Part shown: one piece after another, positions 1-7,030 of the stretch
Numbering within the stretch: position 1 is the first letter of the stretch
How the letters are laid out: each line of letters starts with the position of its first letter
Source of the DNA: a virus
Reading direction: 5' to 3' (one strand)
DNA: 27,055 nt
Virus record (IMG/VR): IMGVR_UViG_3300047481_001936
Span: 1-27,055 of that record
Notes under the pieces: model-generated
Told to the model about the DNA's origin: nothing
The model's input: only the letters and a program-made list of their open reading frames with translations
Database searches by the model: none
Translations under genes and position numbers: made by a program

Positions 1-2
1 TA

Positions 3-470
3 GTGATACATCCAAATCATTTAGATCCTTATGAAAATTTAATAGTATTGGATTCGGGGTGTCTTTCTGGTAATAATTTTAAAAAAGTAGAAAAAATATT
101 ATTAGATTATGGTTTTAGTAGAAATAATTTATTTTTTACTTGCGTTGCGAGTGATTTAAATTCAATATTTGTTCCAGATTATTGTCCTTTGTGGTTTAAT
201 GGAACAAAAGACATGATTCATTTTTGGTGGGAAACAAAAACAAATAAATTTGAAAGGAATAAAATGCAAAACTACACGCCTGGTCAGGGATATAAAGATG
301 GTTACAGAGATCGTGAAGAAGGAAAAGCAAATATGGCTGCCGTCGGTCGTGTGACAGAAAACCATGTTTATTGGGATGAATATAATCTCGGATGGTCTGA
401 GGCGGATAGAAGAATTATTGACGAAGCAAGAAATAACACTAGCACCGGCAAGAAATTTTTGGTAGACTAA
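3..470 (+). CDS. Phosphoribosyltransferase-like / RMF-like fusion protein (5' truncated)
   Basis: The frame is open to the window edge, so the true start probably lies outside; the first visible start is GTG at 3. The first ~85 residues contain LIVLDSGCLSGNNF followed by a helix, a strand and HFWWE. This recalls the PRPP-loop half and the terminal W-E motif of xanthine/hypoxanthine-type phosphoribosyltransferases, although the usual acidic pair is altered (DS). The last ~68 residues (GYKDGYRDREEG and YWDEYNLGWSEA) resemble ribosome modulation factor, a small protein that dimerises 70S ribosomes in stationary phase. An internal ATG at 264 has AAGGA five bases upstream, so the RMF-like part could also be made alone as a 68-residue protein. 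The gene ends 4 nt before the metallophosphoesterase. The family calls come from recalled patterns and are tentative; that it is a coding frame is more secure. Confidence 0.5.
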   Translation: MIHPNHLDPYENLIVLDSGCLSGNNFKKVEKILLDYGFSRNNLFFTCVASDLNSIFVPDYCPLWFNGTKDMIHFWWETKTNKFERNKMQNYTPGQGYKDGYRDREEGKANMAAVGRVTENHVYWDEYNLGWSEADRRIIDEARNNTSTGKKFLVD

Positions 471-474
471 GTAC

Positions 475-1071
475 ATGATTTGGTTTACAAGCGACACACA
501 CTTCAGTCACAACAATATTCTTCACTATACAAACAGAGAACAATATTTTAAAAATGTGAACGAGATGAATAAGGCGCTTATTCACAATATAAATGATTGT
601 GTTTCCAAAAAAGACACACTATATCATTTGGGTGATATTTCTTTAGGTAAGGGAAAACACTGGACATCCAGTATTAATAATATTTTTTCTAACATAAAGT
701 GTGAAAATGTTCACATTGTGCTTGGAAATCATGATCCTTCGATTCGTTCAGATCATGTTAATAATAAGAATTTTAAGTCAATACAACACTATCTTGAAAT
801 AAATATTGGTGGTTATGTGGCAAAGGCACTTAAAAAATTCAATGTATGCATGTATCACTACCCGATGACTACATGGAACAAAAAATGTCCGATACATCTT
901 CATGGACATTGCCATGGAAAATTGGGTTTTGTTACTTCCCCGTATAAAGAGGGTTATATTCGTTATGATGTTGGTGTTGATTCTGAGGGCCTAAATTATA
1001 GACCAATTTCAATAGTTCAACTGATGAGTCACTATACAAGTCAAATACCAAAGGATAACGAAAATGTTTGA
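475..1071 (+). CDS. Calcineurin-like metallophosphoesterase
   Basis: This 198-residue protein carries the whole dimetal phosphoesterase signature in order: DTHFSH at residues 7-12, GDIS at 53-56, GNHD at 84-87, a YHYP segment, and HGHCHG at 143-148. These residues bind the two metal ions in the active site. The size fits the compact phage and bacterial phosphoesterase subfamily. The substrate cannot be read from sequence; phosphodiesters, nucleotides or RNA ends are all possible. ATG 475 follows the preceding stop by 4 nt with no strong Shine-Dalgarno sequence, so it is probably translated by coupling. Its last 8 nt overlap the next gene. Confidence 0.9.
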   Translation: MIWFTSDTHFSHNNILHYTNREQYFKNVNEMNKALIHNINDCVSKKDTLYHLGDISLGKGKHWTSSINNIFSNIKCENVHIVLGNHDPSIRSDHVNNKNFKSIQHYLEINIGGYVAKALKKFNVCMYHYPMTTWNKKCPIHLHGHCHGKLGFVTSPYKEGYIRYDVGVDSEGLNYRPISIVQLMSHYTSQIPKDNENV

Positions 1072-1267
1072 AACTGCACAAATTATTCTAACATCTGCTG
1101 TTTGTTATGGAATTTATAAAATAGCTTATGAAAGAGGTTATGATGCAGGACATCATATTGGTTTTACTGCCGGATTATGGAAAAGTTCTGAGAGAAAAAA
1201 TATTCAAAAACAAATAGTAAGACCATCAATAAGAAAAGTAGAAAAACAATATAGTTTGGTTGACTAA
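1064..1267 (+). CDS. Small single-span membrane protein
   Basis: This 67-residue protein has a hydrophobic N-terminal helix (about residues 5-22, ETAQIILTSAVCYGIYKIAY), then a Gly/His-containing stretch (YDAGHHIGFTAGLW) and a basic tail rich in Lys and Arg. The layout suggests an inner-membrane anchor with a cytoplasmic basic tail. It starts inside the end of the metallophosphoesterase gene (8-nt overlap), with AAGGATAACGAAA upstream as a weak ribosome site. Its own last codons (GTTGACTAA) supply the -35 box of the next promoter. I do not recognise a family. The coding call rests on dense packing and a clean frame. Confidence 0.6.
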   Translation: MFETAQIILTSAVCYGIYKIAYERGYDAGHHIGFTAGLWKSSERKNIQKQIVRPSIRKVEKQYSLVD

Positions 1268-1288
1268 TATATTTGTTTGTGTTAAAAT
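1260..1288 (+). promoter_or_regulatory. Sigma70-type promoter with predicted leaderless start
   Basis: The -35 box TTGACT (1260-1265), a 17-bp spacer and the -10 box TAAAAT (1283-1288) each match the sigma70 consensus at 5 of 6 positions. The -10 box ends 6 nt before ATG 1295, so initiation 7 nt downstream falls on the A of the start codon. No Shine-Dalgarno sequence precedes that ATG. The -35 box overlaps the last codons and stop of the small membrane protein gene. Confidence 0.75.
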
Positions 1289-1294
1289 ACATTT

Positions 1295-2410
1295 ATGAAC
1301 TTGCGTGAACTAACAGACAAACAACTGTTGGATCTTAAGCGTAAACTGGAATATGATATCTCGGAATATCACAACTTTCAGTTGGTTAAAAAGATTCAAT
1401 TAAATTCTGCATATGGTGCAATTGGTAATGAATTTTTTCGTTACTATAGCACAGAGATTGCAGAGGCAATTACCCTGTCGGGACAGCTTTCGATTCAGTT
1501 TATTATGAACGAATTGAATGCTTTTGTTAACAAAACTCTAGAAACAAAGGACATTGATTATGTCATTGCATCAGATACTGATTCTGTTTATCTCAATTTA
1601 TCTGGGTTCGTTGATAAGTTCATCTCTAAGCAAAAGTCAACACAAGATGTTGTTGCCTTACTCGACTACCTCTGCGAGAATGTCATTTCTCCTTTCATTA
1701 AGAAAAGGTATGATGAACTTGCTCAAAAGATGAATGCATATGAAAATAAAATGGCAATGGGTCGTGAAGTTATTGCCGACAAGGGAATCTGGACTGCCAA
1801 GAAGCGTTATATGTTAAATGTGTGGGACAGCGAAGGTGTTCGTTATACTAAACCAAAACTCAAAATTAAGGGTATTGAAACCACACGAAGTTCTACGCCA
1901 GAAATAATTCGAGAACATCTCAAAACCGCAATTGATATTATTCTAAACAAAGATGAGGATGCTCTAATAGAATTTACTGATAAGGTTAAATTGGAGTTTT
2001 TCTCTCAACCAGTAGAAAAAATTGCATTCCCACGAAGCGTAAATGGATTGGATAAGTATAAAGACAATTATTATATCTACAAGAAGTCAACTCCAATTCA
2101 TGTGAAAGCGGCATTAATTTATAACTTTCACATAAAAAAGAATGGATTGGAAAAGAAATACAAACTAATCAATGAAGGTGATAAAATCAAATACTTTCAT
2201 TTGAAGAAACCAAATCCATTTGGTGGTGTTAAGGGCGAAGATCATGTTGTTGCATTTTCTACTTCTATGCCAAAGGAGTTTAATTTAGAAGCATATGTAG
2301 ATTACGCAACACAATTTGAAAAATCATTTCTTGATCCACTTTCAAATATACTAAATGTAATTGGTTGGAATTACGAAAAGAAAAATACACTTGAGAGCTT
2401 ATTTTCATAA
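1295..2410 (+). CDS. Family B DNA polymerase, C-terminal part of a split gp43
   Basis: This 371-residue protein aligns in character with the C-terminal ~40% of T4 gp43. Motif B (KKIQLNSAYG, about residues 32-41) forms the dNTP-binding fingers helix, and motif C (SDTDSVYL, about 93-100) provides the catalytic aspartates of the palm. The C-terminus NTLESLFS resembles the clamp-binding tail of gp43. The 3'-5' exonuclease domain and palm motif A are absent, and no frame upstream in the window encodes them. It is therefore the smaller piece of a two-gene polymerase or a remnant; the missing part must lie elsewhere. An intact thumb, both motifs and a dedicated promoter favour a functional split enzyme. 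Split gp43 genes are known from some Aeromonas T4-like phages. The start ATG 1295 has no Shine-Dalgarno sequence and coincides with the predicted transcription start. Confidence 0.92.
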   Translation: MNLRELTDKQLLDLKRKLEYDISEYHNFQLVKKIQLNSAYGAIGNEFFRYYSTEIAEAITLSGQLSIQFIMNELNAFVNKTLETKDIDYVIASDTDSVYLNLSGFVDKFISKQKSTQDVVALLDYLCENVISPFIKKRYDELAQKMNAYENKMAMGREVIADKGIWTAKKRYMLNVWDSEGVRYTKPKLKIKGIETTRSSTPEIIREHLKTAIDIILNKDEDALIEFTDKVKLEFFSQPVEKIAFPRSVNGLDKYKDNYYIYKKSTPIHVKAALIYNFHIKKNGLEKKYKLINEGDKIKYFHLKKPNPFGGVKGEDHVVAFSTSMPKEFNLEAYVDYATQFEKSFLDPLSNILNVIGWNYEKKNTLESLFS

Positions 2411-2419
2411 GGAGAAATT

Positions 2420-3472
2420 ATGAGCGATTTTCTAAAAACATTTATTAAAGAGTCTGGTAATCAATTTGCATCTTTGGTCGATGACGGACTAGAGGGAAGT
2501 GATGTTAAGTCTTATGTTGACACAGGGTGCTATATTCTAAATGGTCTTGTTTCTGGCGATATCTTTAAAGGATTTCCAGACAACAAAATCATTGCACTTG
2601 CAGGAGAACAGGCAACTGGTAAGACATATATCACAATGGGAATGATTTCTAAGTTTTTGAATGACAATCCAGAAGCAGTAGTTCTGTATTTTGATTCTGA
2701 ACAAGCAGTTACCTCCGATATGTTCCGGTCGCGTGGAATTGATCCTAAGCGAGTTGCTGTCTTTCCAGTATCGACTGTTGAGGAATTCCGTCGTCAAGCA
2801 ATTACAATTGTTGACAAGTATCTTGAGATGCCAGTAGAGAAGAGAAAAAAGACAATGATGGTTCTTGATTCTCTTGGAATGTTGTCTACCTCGAAAGAAA
2901 TGAATGACACTGCCGAAGGTAAAGAAGTTCGTGATATGACCCGAGCACAAGTTATCAAGTCAACTTTCCGTGTTCTCACTGTAAAGCTTGGAGTTGCACA
3001 CATTCCGATGATTTTCACAAATCATACCTATGATGTTGTTGGTGCTTATGTTCCTACTAAGGAGATGGGTGGTGGTGCTGGTCTGAAGTATGCTGCATCA
3101 ATTATCGTTTATCTTTCAAAGAAAAAGGATAAGAATGCAGATGGTGAGGTAGTTGGTAATATCATTCATTGCCGTCTAAACAAAGGAAGATTTACCAAAG
3201 AGAATAAGATGGTTGATGTTCGCTTGAACTATGAAACAGGTCTTGATCCTTACTATGGACTTATTGACTTGGCAGTTGAGCATGGTATACTTAGCAAAAC
3301 CGCAGGAAGAGTTGAACTTCCAAATGGTAGCAAAATTTTTGAGAAGCAGATGTATGAAACACCTGAAAAATATTTTACAGAGGAACTTCTTAACAAGATT
3401 AATGAGGCAGCAGTTAAAGAATTCTGTTACGGTACATCCGAGACTGAAGAAGATAATAAGGATAATGAATGA
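2420..3472 (+). CDS. uvsX: UvsX/RecA-like recombinase
   Basis: This is a 350-residue RecA-fold strand-exchange ATPase. Walker A is GEQATGKT at residues 62-69, Walker B lies in MMVLDSLGML (about 148-157), and a Gly-rich DNA-binding loop KEMGGGAGLKYA is typical of phage UvsX. The acidic C-terminal tail (ETEEDNKDNE) is also typical. UvsX coats single-stranded DNA and drives recombination-dependent replication and repair, here beside polymerase, helicase and primase genes. AAGGAG lies 7 nt before ATG 2420. The stop overlaps the helicase start as ATGA, so the two are probably translationally coupled. Confidence 0.93.
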   Translation: MSDFLKTFIKESGNQFASLVDDGLEGSDVKSYVDTGCYILNGLVSGDIFKGFPDNKIIALAGEQATGKTYITMGMISKFLNDNPEAVVLYFDSEQAVTSDMFRSRGIDPKRVAVFPVSTVEEFRRQAITIVDKYLEMPVEKRKKTMMVLDSLGMLSTSKEMNDTAEGKEVRDMTRAQVIKSTFRVLTVKLGVAHIPMIFTNHTYDVVGAYVPTKEMGGGAGLKYAASIIVYLSKKKDKNADGEVVGNIIHCRLNKGRFTKENKMVDVRLNYETGLDPYYGLIDLAVEHGILSKTAGRVELPNGSKIFEKQMYETPEKYFTEELLNKINEAAVKEFCYGTSETEEDNKDNE

Positions 3473-4866
3473 ACAGCATAGAACAGATTATACTTCACAA
3501 TCTGATTAAAAATGAATCTTTCTCTCGTAGAGTGATTCCATTTTTAATTAAGGATTATTTTCATGATCGGTCTGAAAGATTTGTTTTTGAAACAATTCAA
3601 GACTATATTGTGAAGTATAATAGTCTCCCCACCAAGGAGGCACTGTTCATTATCATTGACAAGAATCGTTCTGTAAGTGAAGAAGAAGTCAAAAAGATAT
3701 CTGAAATCATTGAAGACATTTCAAAGGATTCTGATCCAGTTGATGTAGATTGGTTAACCAAAGAAACAGAAACTTTTTGCAAAGATAAAGCAGTTTACAA
3801 TGCCATAATGGAGTCTGTAAATATCATTGATGGAAAGTCTCAGCAGAGCGCAGGAGCAATACCAGACATTCTGAGTAAAGCTCTTGCTGTTTCTTTTGAT
3901 CCAAACATTGGTCACGATTATATTGAAGATTATTCAAAGCGTTATGACTTTTATCACATTGTGGAAAAGAAGATTCCATTTGACCTTGAATACTTCAACG
4001 CAATTACAAAGGATGGTATTGCTCCAAAAACGCTAAACATTGTAATGGCCGGAACTGGTGTTGGTAAATCTTTGTTTCTTTGTCATCATGCTGCTTGTTG
4101 TTTGCGTCAAAACATGAGTGTTCTTTACATTACTTGTGAAATGGCAGAAGAAAGAATTGCAGAAAGAATTGATGCAAATTTCTTGGACACAAATCTAGAT
4201 GATCTCAAGGATCTTAGCAAAACTGTTTATGAGAAAAAGGTTGAATCTGCCGCAGCAGGAATTACTGGTAAATTGATTATCAAGGAATATCCAACAGGTG
4301 TTGCAAATGCCAACCACTTTAGATTTCTTCTAGATGAATTGAAGTTGAAGAAAAAGTTCAAACCAGATATTATTTTTATTGATTATTTAAACATCTGCTC
4401 ATCTTCACGCTTCAAGGGAGCAAAAAATGTCAATTCTTATGAGTATGTAAAGTCCATTGCAGAAGAACTGCGGGGTCTTGCTATTGAATATAATGTTCCT
4501 ATTTTTAGTGCAACACAAACAAATCGTGCAGGATATTCAAATACTGATGTAGATCTTGAGAACACATCTGAATCTTTTGGTCTTCCCGCAACTTGTGATT
4601 TTATGTTTGCTCTAATCTCAACCGAGGAGTTGGATGAGTTAAATCAAATAATGGTAAAGCAGTTGAAGAATCGTTACAATGACAAGGCTAAAAACAGAAA
4701 ATTCATTGTTGGAATCAATAGAGCAAAAATGAAATTATTTGATGTTCAGAAAGAAGATCAAGGTTACATTGCAGAAAGCGGTCAAAAGAAAGAAGAAGAC
4801 TTTTTTGCAAAGGAAAAGAAACAAAACTTTAGAGAACAAAAGAAGTTTGATTCTTGGAAGATATAA
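3469..4866 (+). CDS. Replicative DNA helicase, DnaB/gp41-like
   Basis: This 465-residue protein has an N-terminal helical domain (about residues 1-150) of the DnaB type, a linker, and a RecA-fold motor. Walker A is AGTGVGKS at about 194-201 and Walker B is IIFIDYLNIC at about 300-309. ATQTNRAGYS corresponds to the DnaB H3 motif, and late basic residues (RAKMK) fit the arginine-finger region. It is the size of T4 gp41, which unwinds the fork 5'-3' and associates with the primase. The primase gene follows directly, starting on the last base of this stop codon (TAATG). The Lys/Glu-rich tail is probably disordered. Confidence 0.93.
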   Translation: MNSIEQIILHNLIKNESFSRRVIPFLIKDYFHDRSERFVFETIQDYIVKYNSLPTKEALFIIIDKNRSVSEEEVKKISEIIEDISKDSDPVDVDWLTKETETFCKDKAVYNAIMESVNIIDGKSQQSAGAIPDILSKALAVSFDPNIGHDYIEDYSKRYDFYHIVEKKIPFDLEYFNAITKDGIAPKTLNIVMAGTGVGKSLFLCHHAACCLRQNMSVLYITCEMAEERIAERIDANFLDTNLDDLKDLSKTVYEKKVESAAAGITGKLIIKEYPTGVANANHFRFLLDELKLKKKFKPDIIFIDYLNICSSSRFKGAKNVNSYEYVKSIAEELRGLAIEYNVPIFSATQTNRAGYSNTDVDLENTSESFGLPATCDFMFALISTEELDELNQIMVKQLKNRYNDKAKNRKFIVGINRAKMKLFDVQKEDQGYIAESGQKKEEDFFAKEKKQNFREQKKFDSWKI

Positions 4867-5876
4867 TGTCTAGTTATATTGATAAAAAATACATAAACAT
4901 GGTTTCTCCACTTCTTGAAAAGTTTAAGTGGAAAAAAGATAATCTTGCAAATTGTCGTTGTCCATTGTGTGGTGATTCCGACAGAAGCAAAATAAAAGCA
5001 AGAGGATATTTCTACAAAAAGGGAAATGATTTTTTTTACAAGTGTCATAACTGTGGAATAGGTCACAATCTTCATAATTTTTTGGAAAAAGTTTCTTTAT
5101 CATTGTGCAAAGAATATGCACTGGAAAGGTATCGTTCTGGTGAAAATGGCAACTCCAATTACAAGAAACCAGAAGAAAGACAGTTGTATCCTTTCAAAGA
5201 ACAAATTAAATTCGACACTCTATCAAATTTTCAGTCTTCAAATGAAATAATTTCTAATTTTGTAAATGAAAGACAAATTCCACAAAATCGTTTTGTTGAT
5301 ATCGGATATACTGATGACTTTGGTGCTTTTGCAAAGCAATTTCAAACTGATTACGATTTAGCAAAAGAAGAAAGAATAGTTATTCTTATTCGTGATGAAA
5401 ATGGAGATGTAATTGGAGCACAAGGAAGAACTATTTCCAAAATACCAAAAAAGAATGTTCCAAAGTATATCACACTAAGAAAAACAGAAGACACTAAACT
5501 AATTTATGGTATAGATAAATTGAATAAGAAGAAAACCTTTTATGTTGTTGAAGGCCCAATTGACAGCATGTTTATAGATAATTCAATTGCTTGTTTGGGT
5601 AGTAGTGGTTTTATTGATATGGCTAAAGAATATTCAAAAGGTGTCTTTATTTTAGACAATGAACCAAGAAACAAACAAACTGTTGAAATTCTTTCAGAAC
5701 TTGTTAAAATGGGTGTAAAGGTTGTAATTTGGCCTGCATCTTGTAAAGAAAAAGATATCAATGAAGTGATTAAAAAACATGGAAGGCAATATATGGAAGC
5801 AATACTAGAAAATTGTGTTTACAGTGGACTTAAAGCAGTATTGGAATTCCATAGTTGGAAAAAATGCAATGTCTGA
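4866..5876 (+). CDS. DNA primase, gp61/DnaG-like
   Basis: This 336-residue primase has an N-terminal zinc ribbon (C32/C35 in CPLCGDSDRSK, C60/C63 in CHNCG) and a TOPRIM core (VVEGPIDSMF at about 228-237 and FILDNE about 30 residues later), which holds the metal-binding acidic residues. It synthesises RNA primers for the lagging strand and should work with the upstream helicase. I chose ATG 4866, which overlaps the helicase stop by one base and has GGAAG just upstream, over the in-frame TTG at 4854. The end overlaps the next small gene by 8 nt. Confidence 0.9.
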   Translation: MSSYIDKKYINMVSPLLEKFKWKKDNLANCRCPLCGDSDRSKIKARGYFYKKGNDFFYKCHNCGIGHNLHNFLEKVSLSLCKEYALERYRSGENGNSNYKKPEERQLYPFKEQIKFDTLSNFQSSNEIISNFVNERQIPQNRFVDIGYTDDFGAFAKQFQTDYDLAKEERIVILIRDENGDVIGAQGRTISKIPKKNVPKYITLRKTEDTKLIYGIDKLNKKKTFYVVEGPIDSMFIDNSIACLGSSGFIDMAKEYSKGVFILDNEPRNKQTVEILSELVKMGVKVVIWPASCKEKDINEVIKKHGRQYMEAILENCVYSGLKAVLEFHSWKKCNV

Positions 5877-6051
5877 AGGAAGAGATGATTATCTAGTCAC
5901 GAGAGCAGTTGCAGAATTTGGATTAAAGTTTGCAGAATATGTAAATGAAATGGATCCAGAACTATGGAGAAGAGCTCTTGATTATGCAAAGCATTATACA
6001 AAAGTTGATGGTATAGAATTCAGAAGTGTGGATAAAAAAGATGAACAGTGA
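5869..6051 (+). CDS. Small conserved-looking phage protein, unknown function
   Basis: This 60-residue, charged, mostly helical protein has no membrane segment (core EFGLKFAEYVNEMDPELWRR). The start ATG 5869 lies inside the last 8 nt of the primase gene and its stop overlaps the next gene, so it sits in a tight translational chain between primase and ThyX. An upstream in-frame GTG at 5815 exists but would overlap the primase extensively, so the ATG is preferred. I do not recognise a named family. Its position suggests an accessory to replication or nucleotide metabolism. Confidence 0.6.
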   Translation: MSEGRDDYLVTRAVAEFGLKFAEYVNEMDPELWRRALDYAKHYTKVDGIEFRSVDKKDEQ

Positions 6052-6286
6052 ATATAAGTTAAACCCAATTAATGAATTTTGTAATGTTGAAAATTCAAAA
6101 TTGCTAAAAAATAGAATATCTGAGATGTCTGTTTTAGAAAGAATAGAATCGGGATCAATGTCTCAAATGTTTTCTTTTTGGCGAGAAATTCAAGAAATAT
6201 TGTTTTCGGCAGCAGAGGAAATAAAAAGATTAAATAAAAAAATAGAAGAATTGGAGAATTCTAAAAATGGATCAAACAGTAAATGA
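6041..6286 (+). CDS. Small coiled-coil protein, unknown function
   Basis: This 81-residue protein has a C-terminal half with a heptad-like, charged helix (ILFSAAEEIKRLNKKIEELE), which suggests a short coiled coil used for dimerisation or for binding a partner. The N-terminal half has no recognisable motif. ATG 6041 overlaps the preceding stop by 11 nt, and the gene overlaps the thyX start by 20 nt. This arrangement, and its place in an operon without gaps, are the main support for it being real. No family assigned. Confidence 0.55.
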   Translation: MNSEYKLNPINEFCNVENSKLLKNRISEMSVLERIESGSMSQMFSFWREIQEILFSAAEEIKRLNKKIEELENSKNGSNSK

Positions 6287-6992
6287 AAATAAAATATCTG
6301 TTATTGATGGAATTGGTTTTGTTCAACTTGTCGATAACATGGGTAGTGATTTGAGTGTGGTAAATGCTGCAAGAGTTTCTTTTAATAAAGAAAGCGAGTG
6401 GGAAGAGATTGACCATGAAGGTAATGGTGTTCTTGGTGAAAAAGATACAAAACTTATTAATTATCTCGCAAAACACAAACACTGGACTCCATTCGCCCAT
6501 CCACAAATTACATTGAGAATTAAAGCACCAATTTTCGTTAGAACTCAGCTATTTAAGCATAAAGTTGGGTTTGTTGAAAATGAAGTTTCTCGTCGCTATG
6601 TTACATATGAACCAGAAATTTATGTTCCTCGTTGGAGATCCGCTCCAACTAATGGAGCAAAACAAGGTTCAAATGATTTTATGAATATTGATATCGAATA
6701 TAACGATTGCAATAGAATTTATAATTTTATAGCAAAGGAATCTTTGGATGTGTATAACACACTTTTGAAAAAAGGAGTGGCACCAGAACAAGCAAGATCT
6801 GTTCTTCCACAAGGAACATATACAGAATGGTGGTGGACTGGTTCTCTTTCTGCGTATGCACGAGTTTATCACCAAAGAATTGATTCACACGCACAATGGG
6901 AAATACAGCAGTATGCAAAGGCAATTGGAGAGTTAATTGCCCCACTTTATCCAGAATCTTGGAAAGTTCTTACTGCCGTTTCTTCGACTTGA
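6267..6992 (+). CDS. thyX: Flavin-dependent thymidylate synthase ThyX
   Basis: This 241-residue ThyX makes dTMP from dUMP using FAD, NAD(P)H and methylene-tetrahydrofolate, without needing the thymidylate synthase/DHFR pair. The family motif is present in a divergent form at about residues 92-111: RTQLFKHKVGF then VENEVSRRY. The classic RHR is replaced by KHK while the N-E-S-R-Y end is kept. The C-terminal region (PQGTYTEWWWTGSL, RIDSHAQWEI) is typical of phage ThyX. TTGGAG lies 10 nt upstream of ATG 6267. With the ribonucleotide reductase immediately downstream, it forms a nucleotide-supply pair. Confidence 0.92.
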   Translation: MDQTVNENKISVIDGIGFVQLVDNMGSDLSVVNAARVSFNKESEWEEIDHEGNGVLGEKDTKLINYLAKHKHWTPFAHPQITLRIKAPIFVRTQLFKHKVGFVENEVSRRYVTYEPEIYVPRWRSAPTNGAKQGSNDFMNIDIEYNDCNRIYNFIAKESLDVYNTLLKKGVAPEQARSVLPQGTYTEWWWTGSLSAYARVYHQRIDSHAQWEIQQYAKAIGELIAPLYPESWKVLTAVSST

Positions 6993-7030
6993 TTATAGAT
7001 ATACTTACCAACTTCACAGGAGTTTAAAAA

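Noticed and set aside
585-596. TATAAATG inside the metallophosphoesterase gene
   Set aside because: Mid-gene, on the early strand, imperfect, and with no start codon at the usual distance.
6999-7006. TATACT as a -10 box before the reductase
   Set aside because: No acceptable -35 box at 16-18 bp, and the gene has a good AGGAG; expression from the upstream operon is simpler.
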